DNA of 64,000 nt. Origin: Sodiomyces alkalinus F11. Taxonomy: Eukaryota > Ascomycota > Sordariomycetes > Glomerellales > Plectosphaerellaceae. Position numbers and translations under genes: made by a program. The notes under the pieces were generated by a model. It was not told the origin of the DNA and did not search any database. It saw nothing but the letters and a program-made list of their open reading frames with translations. The stretch lies in assembly GCF_003711515.1 (NCBI RefSeq), contig NW_021167079.1, positions 4,536,677-4,600,676 on the forward strand, written 5' to 3'. Below, one piece after another: positions 54,686 through 64,000 of the stretch; positions within the stretch are counted from its first letter, which is position 1; each line of letters begins with the position of its first letter.

Positions 54686-55749
54686 ATGGATCTCAAGACG
54701 GTCTTAGTAACAGGCTGCTCGGCCGGTGGCATCGGCGCCGCCATCGCCCTCGCCCTAGCCAAGCGCGGTCATCACGTCTTCGCCACGGCGCGGATGCCAT
54801 CCAAGATCCCCAGCGAATTGTCGGACCTCGCCAACGTCACCGTGCTGTCGCTGGACGTCACCTCGCCCTCCTCCATTGCCGACGCCGTCAAAGCCGTCGC
54901 CGACCTGGGCCGCGGGCTGGACGTGCTGCTCAACAATGCCGGTGCGGGCTACGCCATGCCCGTGCTCGACGTGGACATCGACAGGGCTAAGCAGGTCTAC
55001 GAGACGAATCTCTGGGGTCCTATTCGCACCATCCAGGCTTTTTCCGATCTGCTCATCGCCCACCGGGGTCGTGTTGTGAACTTGAGCACCTGTGGAGCTG
55101 TCGTCAATACCCCTTGGATAGGTGGGTTTTTCCTTTTTTTTCTTCCTTTTTTGCTCCTTTTTTTCCCCCTTCTCTCCTCTTCTTTTTGCCCTTGGACTTA
55201 CCTCCCCAGCTAACCGCCAATATAGCCGCGTACACCTCCTCCAAGGCGGCGCTCAATCAATTCTCCGAGACGTTGCGCCTTGAACTCTCCCCCTTCGGCG
55301 TCAGCGTCGTCACAATCATGGCCGGCGTCGTCGACAGCCATTTCCACGCCAACGACTCCAACTTTGTCCTTCCCGAGGGTTCGCGCTACGCCCCGATCCA
55401 GGAGATCATTGCCGGTTGGGCCAGCGGCGCCTCCAAGCCCAAGGGATGTTCGGCCGTCCAGTTTGCCGATGCCCTCGTCCAAGAGATCACCGGTACGGGC
55501 AAGAATGGACTGGTCTTTCGGGGTCCGCATGCTGGCGGCATCAACTTTTTGTCGCGCTGGGCCCCGCGCTCTGCCACGGTAAGTCATGGGCTTCATTCCA
55601 CCTTCGGACGCTCAACTATTTTGTCGGCAAGGCTTCTTTTTCACAAGCAAAAGCTGACCATGGGACCACTCTGTTAGGATGCCGCTATGAGTTATAACCA
55701 GGGACTCGGTGAGCTATCCAAGACTGTAGCCGGGAACGCGAAGAAGTAA
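54686..55749 (+). CDS. Short-chain dehydrogenase/reductase (Ayr1-like)
   Basis: Three exons, 54686-55121, 55226-55578 and 55678-55749, giving 286 aa. Classical SDR features: cofactor loop T-G-C-S-A-G-G-I-G (residues 9-17), N-N-A-G near 92, catalytic Ser 134, Tyr 148 and Lys 152 (Y-T-S-S-K). The Cys-Ser after T-G and the general size resemble NADPH-dependent 1-acyldihydroxyacetone-phosphate reductase (Ayr1) and related fungal reductases, which also act on steroids or metabolite ketones. The third exon supplies 23 C-terminal residues ending N-A-K-K. Intron 1 is T-rich. It converges on the first FAD oxidase. Substrate unknown; a tailoring role is inferred only from its neighbours. Confidence 0.9.
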
Positions 55750-55988
55750 GAAGCATGCAGAGTAATTCGAAAGCGGGATGGAAATATCTCAACTGCAGGA
55801 CCTGAATATGGGACCCCGTGCATCGAGAATAGTCACTCGGTTAATTCAGGATCATTGTATTATCATGACTCTACTAATACTCATATTCACCTTAACAGAA
55901 GTGCCCACATGCAGCCATTAGAGGAATCTGATCGTACAAGGATAATGGAGACATTTGCAAGAGTCTAATCGCAAATCGTCCATACGTC

Positions 55989-57743
55989 TTAATCCCCAAG
56001 CTTGAACCCGCCCGGGACGTTCTTAGTGAAAAGCTTCAGCGGGTCATACCGAGCCCGAACCCGTCGCAAGCGAGCCACATTGGCAGAGCCATAGCTCGCG
56101 ATGGGATCCTGCCAGGAAGCGGCATAGTTGAGGTAGATAAACGGGTCGTAAGCGTCCAGGTCCTGCGCATCGCTGATCAAGGAGTCAATGAGACTCCGCG
56201 CCGCCGCGTTCACAGTCGCGTCGTCGGCGGCGCTACCCCACGCAGCGTTAAGGACGGTGACCACGAGCGAGTCGGTCCGGTCGTCCAGGCCCAGCGCGTT
56301 GGAGTTGGCTCCCCCTTGTGCGTAGATAGCCGGCGGTAGAGGCTCGAGGGACAGGCTCCACGCCAGGTCCGGGATGCTCTGGACCGAGGCCACGCTGTCG
56401 GACCACCGCTGCCAGGTGGCGTTGAGCATGGGGACGGTGGCTTTGTGTGTGAGCGTGGCAGAAAGTTGGCTATAGGTTTCGTGGTTAGCGTTTGTATGTA
56501 AGGGGGAGTGCCGAGTGCAGATCCAAGGCAGAAGAAAAGAAAAAGAAAGAAAGAAAAAAAAAAGAAAGAAAGAAAAAAAAAAGAAAAAGGAGAGCGACTC
56601 ACCGAAGACCGTATGGCTGCAGCGATGCGAGCTCATCAGCCAGCTCAGACATGGAAGCAAGGCGCATAGAGCTGAAAAGCGACGGGATGCTGGTGATGCC
56701 CTGCACAGAAGCGGGATTCACCACCGGCTTGGTATACTCGAGATTCGTAGCGACAGCCGGAGGCTGGCCCGGCTGCAAAACGAAGCTCGTAATAAGAGAC
56801 GAATACTCATCATACGTAGCCGCATCGCTAAACTCAGCCAAGGCCTCAATGTGCGCATCGATGGTTTGGTCGGCGTCATAAAAGCTCATCCCTCCCCACA
56901 GCTGGCCCTGCTCAAAAGCCTGCAAGTCGATGCGGGTGACGACGCCAAAGTTGTTGGAGCCGCCACGCAGCGCCCAGTGCAGGTCCGGGTTCACATTGCT
57001 GTTGGCGTTGACGACCCTCCCGTCGGCCAGGACCACCTCGTAGTTCGTGACCGTGTCGGCGGTCCAGCCCTTGCGGGGCGAGAAGAACGAGATGCCGCCG
57101 CCGGTGGTGAGACCGCCGACGCCGACGCCGGCGTTACGCCCTCCCGCGACGGAAAGGCCGGCCGGCTCGAGGGCCTCGTAGACTTCGTCCCAGGTAGCGC
57201 CCGGTCCGACGGAGGTGACGCCGTTGCTGGCGACGGAGATGGTCTTGAGACCGCTCAGGTCGATGGTGACGCCGTTGGCGATGTTGGCGGCGTTTCCGAT
57301 GGAGGCGTGGCCGCCGGACCGGACGGCAAAGTGGCATTGGGCCTTGTCGGCAGAGGGTAGGAGGAGGGAGGCGAGGGAGATGAGCTTGATGGCGTTGGCG
57401 ACGTCGGTGGTCTGTGTTGGTTTAACGATGCATAGCGGCTGGACCGACGATGCTTGCTGGGCGTAGTAGGAGGACACCGAGTCGCTATAGGCTTGGGAGC
57501 CCCGCAGATGCACTTTGCCGTGAAGGGCCAGTGTTAAGCCGATGCACTATAATAGTTGAGGGCAATTGGATGGTCAGATGGCGATCTAGCAATGACCAGG
57601 GCTATCGGGCTGGTGGATTGGGGGCCTGGGGGGTATTGATGGTGGGTAGTGGGTGTGGTAGTGAGTAGTGGAGGAATTGGGGGTTTATCCTCGATTCCTC
57701 GCTGGCAACTCACGCAAAGCCCGCTATTCCCTAGGTTGACCAT
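55989..57743 (-). CDS. BBE-type FAD-linked oxidase 1
   Basis: Three exons on the minus strand, 57743-57714, 57546-56603 and 56469-55989, giving 484 aa. The PCMH-type FAD domain has R-S-G-G-H (His 90, expected covalent FAD link), V-T-I-D-L-S-G-L and A-G-V-G-V-G-G-L-T-T-G-G-G-I-S-F. The substrate domain follows, and the BBE tail has Y-L-N-Y-A and R-Y-D-P-L-K-L-F. The Cys that makes a second FAD bond in berberine bridge enzyme is absent, so flavin is probably held by His alone. Exon 1 encodes ten residues (M-V-N-L-G-N-S-G-L-C) that join a hydrophobic stretch, a weak signal peptide; this exon is the least certain part. Intron 2 has a long pyrimidine tract. Such enzymes oxidise alcohols, sugars or ring systems in secondary metabolism, often extracellularly. 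Confidence 0.9.
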
Positions 57744-59888
57744 TGTGGTGGACTCAACGGTCTTCTATGGTAGCAGCAGAGAACGACGTGGTTTTGTTGG
57801 ATGGAACACTGAGTAGGACTGTAGGACTGTGCGTGCTAGGAGTGGCGAGACCCCGACTCGGCCGACCAGGAGGTTCGTAGGCCGCGGATAAGGCACATGC
57901 ACCGTAAACGGTAAGGGAACAAGCACGAGCACAGGGTAACACGCGAGAACATGAAGCTAAGAAGCTAGAACCGTAGCCCGTGAATGTTTGGATACAGCCG
58001 GATCAGTTGAATTTTATATTGCAACGTGGTGCCCCGGGCCCTGGCAGGTTCTGAACGTCTGATGAACCATGAACCATGAACCCTTGGAGGGTGCCAGGGT
58101 GGACCACGTTTCCGCCACGCAGCACGCTGCATCAGAGCATCAAGCGCAGAGGCAGGCACGTCATTCCGGGGTTCCGCAGCTTCCGCTCGCCTCTCAACGG
58201 GGTCCGTGAGTTCAATTCTATCGACTTGGCATCGCCGGGTGTGCTGCGGGTTATGCCAGGTCAGGCGAGAAGAGGCGAGGAGAGGCAACGTGGGCGTCGA
58301 GGGCGTCGAGGGCGTCGTGGGCGTCGTGGGCGTCGTGGGGAGCTGCGAGCAGGGTTCATGTTCGGAATCAGGAGAGGGCCACGAGATGTACTGGAGCTAG
58401 ACTGTGCTTGGAGCTGGAGCTGGCACGGGAGCAGACCTGTCGAGCCTCAATTCCTAGTCCCCAGCCAATGTTAAAGTCCCTCGCATCTCAGCTTGTAGGT
58501 ACATGTAATTATGCAGTAGAGATCCTATGTACTTGTTCCTCGGAGGGAACATATATACTCTCCGTCTCACCAGTAGCAGGGATAGTCGGCCCTTCTAGGC
58601 CTGATTCCGCCTCTCGTAGACCGGATGTAGTAGGAGGTAAGTAAGGGCTGGGGTAAAGGGAGTAAGATATCAGGCGGGGATGAAGATGGACTGTGCCGAA
58701 TGATCATGCAAAGGCTCAAGCTTCATATTGGCCAGTATACGGTGCGCGCGTTAGGGAGCAATGCGCGCATCTTGTTAATAACATGAAATTAATTACGCAT
58801 TAATCCCGGATCCCATTCAGTCAGATCGACCAGGCTGCGCACTACTCAAGCAGTACATGTAAGCTCAAGTGCTCTTTTGACGTGTTGGAACTTGGAAGCC
58901 AGGGACCAGTGTCTGCCTTGTGTTCACTGTTCACGGTCATGAACGTCCCTTGGGCGCCGGGGCGGGACAGTCTCCGTAATAGTGGCACGCTGGGCCACAC
59001 GCAGAGAACTCTTCGCGATCGCGACTATTCTGGAGATTATTTCCCAGTCGTCCCGTGGGATATAAATTCCTCGGACTTTTGTTGCTTTTATTCGTTCTAA
59101 TCTGATATTACCAAACATCTCTGTCTACTTTATATATATATATAAATCCCGCGGGAAGCGGAGAAAACATGAAAAGAACTGTGCTGGCAAACAAACATGG
59201 ACAATCTGTGCCCAAAGGACATCCTTCAGGCTTTAATTAACTACATGTATCCACTGAAGAATCAAGATATCCCCGTAGCATTGACCCTCCAGCCCATAAA
59301 TAGGTACCTACAAGCTGCGCCGGTCAGAGTCGCGTCAAGACATGCCCCCGTAAGACAGTCGAGGCCCGGGGTGTAGATATAGGCATCCATCTTCAGTGGA
59401 CACCACTAATACCCAGGGACACCATATCGCCACATGCATCCACATGCAAGCAGAGGACCCAGGGACCAGGGGGTCTGCACGACCCGAATCGGCCCCCAAA
59501 ATAGATTTTGTCTTCCTACCAAATCCTCCTACCCCTCTATCCCCTCTATCCCCTCCATCCCCTCCATCCCGAAGACCTGTATCGATGTCGAGGGCTTGCA
59601 TGAGGCGCCTGTAGGAATATCTATATTCTATAGGTAGTCTACGGATATGTACCACTCTTCTCGTCTCCTCCGGACTTGACATTCTAGCTGTGCTCGCTCG
59701 TAAACCTCCAGCCTCCATTTGCCGCTCGCTTCCCCATCTCCTTCTGACTTTTCGCCCTCTCCGACGTCTCCGTCGTCTTCTTCAGTTGTCTGCTTTGACA
59801 GTTGAGGCCACATTAACACCACGATCCACAGTCTGCAAAGGGCGGCAAAATTGCAAATTGGAGGGACCTACAGACATAAAACTCACCG
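57744..59888. promoter_or_regulatory. Divergent promoter region of two FAD oxidases
   Basis: 2.1 kb between BBE-type oxidases 1 (minus) and 2 (plus). It holds a 9-bp minisatellite at 58291-58338, three TACATGTA sites (58500, 58854, 59242), three TTCATGTT words (57948, 58346, 59166) and a short CCCCTCYAT tandem near 59531-59570. Several frames of 60-130 codons have no family signal. No gene is seen. Confidence 0.5.
58291..58338. repeat. GGGCGTCGW minisatellite
   Basis: About five tandem copies of a 9-bp unit GGGCGTCGA/GGGCGTCGT in the FAD-oxidase intergenic region. The first copies end in A and later ones in T, so the array has diverged in order. Confidence 0.85.
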
Positions 59889-61878
59889 ATGATGCAGTCA
59901 TCTTATATCCTGAGCCGCTTGGGCCTCGTGGGTGTCGCGACCGCCCTAGTCGGCTCGTCTCATGCCGCTGTAGTCCAGGACACATCCGCCACGACCGCCA
60001 CATCCTGCGTCTCCATATGTGTGAGTGTGCCCATGCCCACCCCTTTACTCTCCGTCCCCGTCCCCGTCCCCGCTCCCTCCAGTCCCCCAGCCGGCAGAAG
60101 CGGCGCCACCTCATCACAACCCCATCGCCCTCGCCTTACCAACATGAAGCTTTCAACCCCCAGACACTTCATTCTCACCTGAAGCAATGACTTGAGCCGC
60201 CCCTCCTGCCTCCTAACGTTTTATCGCTTCACTCCTGCTCACACTTGATGGCTTATGCCACCCAACTCGCAGTGCCAGTCCCTTGCAGCCATCTTACCGT
60301 CCAAAGTCGCCTTTCCCGACTCCCAGGCCTACGAGACCTCCGTGTCCTCCTACTGGGCCCGGCCAGAACAGGAGCTCTCCCCCGCCTGCATCGTAGTCGC
60401 CACCGAGGCCGAAGACGTCTCCATCGCCCTGAGCATCATCGTCCCCGGCGCATGCAAGTTCGCCGTCCGTAGCGGCGGCCATGGCTCTGCCCCTGCCGTT
60501 GCGAACATCGAGGACGGCGTCACCCTGGACCTGAGCGGCATCGCCTTCACAACGCCCAACGAAGACGGCTCTCAGGTCGCCATCGGTCCCGGCCAGGAGT
60601 GGTCCAACGTGTACGGCATTCTTGCTCCTTTCGGTGTCTCCGTCCCCGGGACCCGTGCCGGTGGTGTCGGTGTCGCGGGATCGACCTTGGGTGGTATGTT
60701 CATGTTGTGTCTGGTGTCTCTGTGTTCCAAACCCCAGCCCCCCCCTTTTTTTTTCTTTCTTTTTTTTCATAACTTTCACAACCCCCAGTGCCCTTTTCTG
60801 GCCCCGATTCCATCCTCATCCGTGCCTCGTGTGGCCGAGATCAGGATGATACATGCACCAAATGAAGAATGCACGTGACAACATGAACTGACCCTTCATA
60901 CTAGGCGGACTGGGCTTTGTCGCCCCAAGCGCAGGCTTCGCAGCCGACAACGTCGCCTCGTTCCAAGTCGTGCTAGCCAACGCCAGCATCGTCACCGCCT
61001 CCCCGCACGAGAACGCGGACCTCTTCAAGGCCCTCAAGGGCGGCGGCAGCAACCTGGGCATCGTCACCAAGTTCGTCTTCGACACCGTGCCCCTCGGCCA
61101 GGTCTGGGGCGGCGACTCGGTGTATCCCAGCAGCTCGCTCAAGGGCGCCGTCAAGGCCTTCTCCGACTTTGTCGGGAGCCCGCACTACGACGACAAGGCC
61201 CAGACCCTCATGACCTTCTTCTTCATGCCCGAGTTCGGACCCCAGATCGTGAACCAGCAGATCTACGCCGCCCCGGTGCCGGACCCGGCCGCCTTTGCCG
61301 GCTTCGGCGCCATTGCGGGCCAGCTCTTCAACGACACGGCCATCACCACCGTCCACGCGCTTTCCGTCGGCGCGCAGGCTCGGTCGCCGGACGGCTTGCA
61401 ACAACTCAACTTCGCCCTCACCCTCCGCAACAAGGCCGAGGCCATCGAGGACATCTGGCCCATCTTCGAAAACACCTTCCCCACCATCTCGAGCGTCCAG
61501 GGCATCTCGTGGGCCCTGACCCTCGTCTCCATCCCCCAGACCCTGGGCGAAAAGTCCGCCGCCAGGGGAGGCAACATCCTCGGCCTCGACATCCCCCCCG
61601 AGGGCCTCGTCCTCGCCTTGCTGTCCGGCACCTTTGAGCGCGCGGCCGACTACCCGGCCATGAGCCATGTCGCGAAGGATCTTCTAGCTGCGCTCATCGC
61701 GAAGGCGAAGCACCACGGGGCATACCATCCGTTCATTGACCTGAACCATGCCGGTCCGACACAGCACGTCTTTCACGGGTATGGACATGACAACCACAAG
61801 TTCCTGAAGGCTACGGCCAAGGCTTATGACCCAGCCGGTGTCTTCCAGAAGCTGATGCCTGGTGGGTTTAAATTATAA
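59889..61878 (+). CDS. BBE-type FAD-linked oxidase 2, secreted
   Basis: Three exons, 59889-60020, 60273-60693 and 60905-61878, giving 508 aa. A clear signal peptide (L-G-L-V-G-V-A-T-A-L-V-G-S-S-H-A) shows secretion. The FAD domain has F-A-V-R-S-G-G-H (His 114), V-T-L-D-L-S-G-I and A-G-G-V-G-V-A-G-S-T-L-G-G rejoined to G-L-G-F-V-A-P by splicing; A-L-K-G-G-G-S-N-L-G-I-V-T follows. The BBE tail has F-I-D-L-N-H-A and A-Y-D-P-A-G-V-F-Q-K. No second flavin-linking Cys is seen. Introns are long for the window (252 and 211 nt), and intron 2 is framed by an 11-bp inverted repeat. It resembles 6-hydroxynicotine/oligosaccharide-oxidase relatives of fungal secondary metabolism. It is not a close copy of oxidase 1, so a recent duplication is unlikely. 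Confidence 0.92.
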
Positions 61879-62116
61879 TGAGCACAGTAAAAAGTGTATA
61901 TATAGTAGCAAAGCAGGCCTGCAACTACATACCAATTTGATGTTAATAGAATACGAGCCAGCCACACTCACATCACGTACATGTGGCGATCAGAGACTCC
62001 GATACGTAAACGAAGGAAGTTGAGGCCATCATTTTTGTTCATATATTCGTTTTCCTAGTGTACATGTAGGCTCAGTTGTATCTCACAGTAAAGTGTCCAT
62101 GTCCCAACTATACTAC

Positions 62117-63646
62117 CTATATAAATCCATTCCGACTAGAACCGTGGGCGGCCGTAGTAGGACGGGAGCCCTCCTCGTCAATCCTAGAGAGGCCATCACT
62201 GAATCCCCGTGTGAAGTCTTGGTAGTCGTGGTTTAGGGGCACCTGGTCGTCAGCCGTCCTGGACACGCCAAACATCCCGCTGCTGTCGTTCCTGATTGGT
62301 ATGCCTCCACTACCCCTCGTAGGCACAATCTCCCCTCCCGGGCCATAGGTGAAGGGGTGTGCAGGGAACGCTGATCGCAAGGTCGAACCGGGCACTGCTT
62401 TGGCCAGCGGGCAGTCGGCGGCATGGTGGAAGGGCGCATCTAACCCCCTACTCAGCGGACAATCCGGGGCGTGTTCGTAGGGGCCATGGGACGCATAGCC
62501 CTGATCATAGGCTTCTTGGCTAGGGGCGACGGGTGCGAAATCTGGGCCACCACCCATGGGATTACTTAACCAAAGTCACATAGTCAGCCAGCACTCTCTA
62601 TTTCTTTGTTTTTCTTTTTCTTTTTTTTTCTCTCTTCTTTTCTTGGGTCCTTTCAAACATGAATCACAACCAGTTGCACAGGGAGTATCCTCGTACCTGA
62701 TGTAATGCGTCGTCTTGGACAATCCTGGGCCCTCCCGCTTATTCTGCCGCCTCCGCCTCCAGAAGAAGACGACAGCGAGCACACCAAGGAGCACGGCGGC
62801 CCCGCTGACGGATCCGCCGATGATGGCACCAGTCTTGTTCACGCCGCCTGAAGTCGAGGCGTCGGGGGCTTCTGTCGACGGATCGGCCGACGGGGTCGCT
62901 GAATTCGATGGGTCGGTTGGCGAGGAGGAGGAGGAGGAGGAGGAGGAGGAGGCGGTCGAGCGGGATATAAAAGTGGTCGAAGCCGATGTGGTGGTAGAGA
63001 TTAAACTTGATGTGTCGTCGCCTGACCGTGAGATGGTGCCAAGTATGGTGGCGCGGGAGAGGAAGCTCGGCGACGCGGTTAGGGGTGCGGAGACGCTGGG
63101 GATGGGAAGAGCGATCGATCGGCCGGAAGCGGTGGCGGCGACGGTGCCGCCGATGTTGGATGCAGAGCCGCAGCCGTACTGGAAGTTCCCGCCGGCGAAG
63201 ACGTTACGGTAGCACACGTCGGACCCGGTACATGAGTAGATGTAAGGGTTCACCTCGGTCTGCGGCCCGCTGTTGGCGTCGACGCAGCCGGTGAAGATGC
63301 CGGCAGTGCATGGGCCATCGCCGTTCGGACAGCACCCGATGACGCCGAGGCCCTGAGCCACGACGCAGTGTGAACCGGCCGAGCAGGTGGCGGGCAAGTC
63401 TGGATCCCCGCTGATGTATCCGCAGATGGTATTCTCTTCTTGTCGCTTCAACCGCTCAAAGGGGGAGAGGGGAGCGGCGGTTGGAAGGGGAGGGTAGGGA
63501 AGGACGTCGAGCTCGCGGTAGGGGACGGTCGTGGTCTGTCGGGGGAGAGCATGGGCGTTCGCATGGGCGAGGAGGTTGGAGAGCACGAGGAGTGCAGTGG
63601 CGGGTGGGAGTGCCAGGAGAAGGCGAAGGTCGTTGCGGGCTAGCAT
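62117..63646 (-). CDS. Cys-rich cell-surface protein with one TM helix
   Basis: Two exons on the minus strand, 63646-62697 and 62564-62117, giving 465 aa. A signal peptide (residues 1 to about 31, L-L-L-A-L-P-P-A-T-A-L-L-V-L) leads to an outside domain with about ten Cys (T-I-C-G-Y to Y-G-C-G, residues about 75-175, including C-C-P-N-G-D-G-P-C). Then comes a Ser/Thr-rich, probably O-glycosylated stalk with a run of ten Ser, a transmembrane helix (A-I-I-G-G-S-V-S-G-A-A-V-L-L-G-V-L-A-V-V) and a basic R-R-R-R stop-transfer. The cytosolic tail (about 150 residues) has two D-C-P-L motifs after H-A. This is the plan of fungal wall-sensing or wall-anchored surface proteins (Mid2/WSC-like layout), but the Cys pattern is not WSC. 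The frame is open upstream with a non-ATG start; the signal peptide sets ATG 63646. Confidence 0.78.
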
Positions 63647-64000
63647 GACGGCGACGGCGAGGGCGACGGTGACGGCGGGTTTCGGCGTGAATTCGCGGCC
63701 CAGGATTTGGGGTGGATGGTTGGAGGAGGAGAGACGCCAGTCTCGCACTGATTAGTATTGCCCCAGTGTTGCCCGTCTTGCACCAGTCTCGCGGTGGTGG
63801 CGCGTTGAAGCGAGTGGTTTTTGTTCAGCCGAGCAGGGCAAATTGGGCTGGGGCTTCCGCGCGATAGTAGAGACCAGTGTAGGTTTTAGCACAATTTTCA
63901 ATGCAGTATGAGAGCCTGTGTACGTTGTAAGGCGAGTTGTCGAATGAGCAGAGAGGAGTTGAGGGAATTGAAGTTGTCGCGACGAAAATGAAAATAAAAC
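63647..64000 (-). promoter_or_regulatory. Promoter region of surface protein
   Basis: Right edge of the window, upstream of the surface-protein gene. No motif of note and no other gene. Confidence 0.4.

Overview
This 64-kb window comes from a filamentous ascomycete (Pezizomycotina, probably Sordariomycetes; the class is an inference). The signs are: genes split by short spliceosomal introns (mostly 55-250 nt, GTRNGT donors, CTAAC-like branch sites), a Zn2Cys6 transcription factor with the fungal middle-homology domain, a Pth11/SAT4-type membrane protein, a HET-like protein, fungal-type IDO and kynureninase, secreted FAD oxidases, and two AT-rich transposon relics full of in-frame TAG/TAA codons, as repeat-induced point mutation (RIP) would leave. 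No bacterial features are present. No tRNA or rRNA gene was recognised.

Layout. 1-3.0 kb: mutated DNA transposon with a Harbinger-type DDE transposase relic. 3.2-12.5 kb: conserved cellular genes: Arp6, an F-box protein with a Cys-rich tail, a UFD1-domain zinc protein, and a tiny three-exon metallothionein that ORF calling alone misses. 12.8-14.7 kb: a 3-ketosteroid-dehydrogenase-like flavoprotein. 15.3-19.2 kb: divergent kynureninase and indoleamine 2,3-dioxygenase, two steps of the kynurenine pathway. 19.8-22.7 kb: an eight-exon Zn2Cys6 regulator. 23.1-24.5 kb: an acidic HET-like protein. 24.5-28.9 kb: gene-poor DNA with a Tad1-like LINE relic. 28.9-34.1 kb: a 1697-aa NRPS-like membrane enzyme with the architecture of epsilon-poly-L-lysine synthetase, but with eroded ATP-binding motifs in its adenylation domain. 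34.8-35.75 kb: a divergent GH11 xylanase. 37.7-62 kb: an accessory region rich in oxidative enzymes: membrane flavoprotein, three P450s, Pth11-like protein, short-chain dehydrogenase, and two berberine-bridge-type FAD oxidases. 62.1-63.6 kb: a cell-surface single-pass membrane protein.

How genes may work together. IDO and kynureninase share one promoter region and presumably one control, feeding kynurenine/anthranilate or NAD synthesis. The flavoprotein at 37.7-39.6 kb and the first P450 also share a promoter region. The second and third P450 lie on one strand. These, with the dehydrogenase and FAD oxidases, look like tailoring enzymes of a secondary-metabolite locus, but no PKS, terpene cyclase or classical NRPS core is in the window. 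The only core-like enzyme is the Pls-type protein.

Two short words are strongly over-represented in non-coding DNA from about 19.5 kb onward and are not explained by any gene: TTCATGTT/AACATGAA (26 copies found by eye, nine inside introns) and the palindrome TACATGTA (14 copies). Gene models below were built by hand from splice signals, reading frame and family fit. Exon borders are given so they can be tested.
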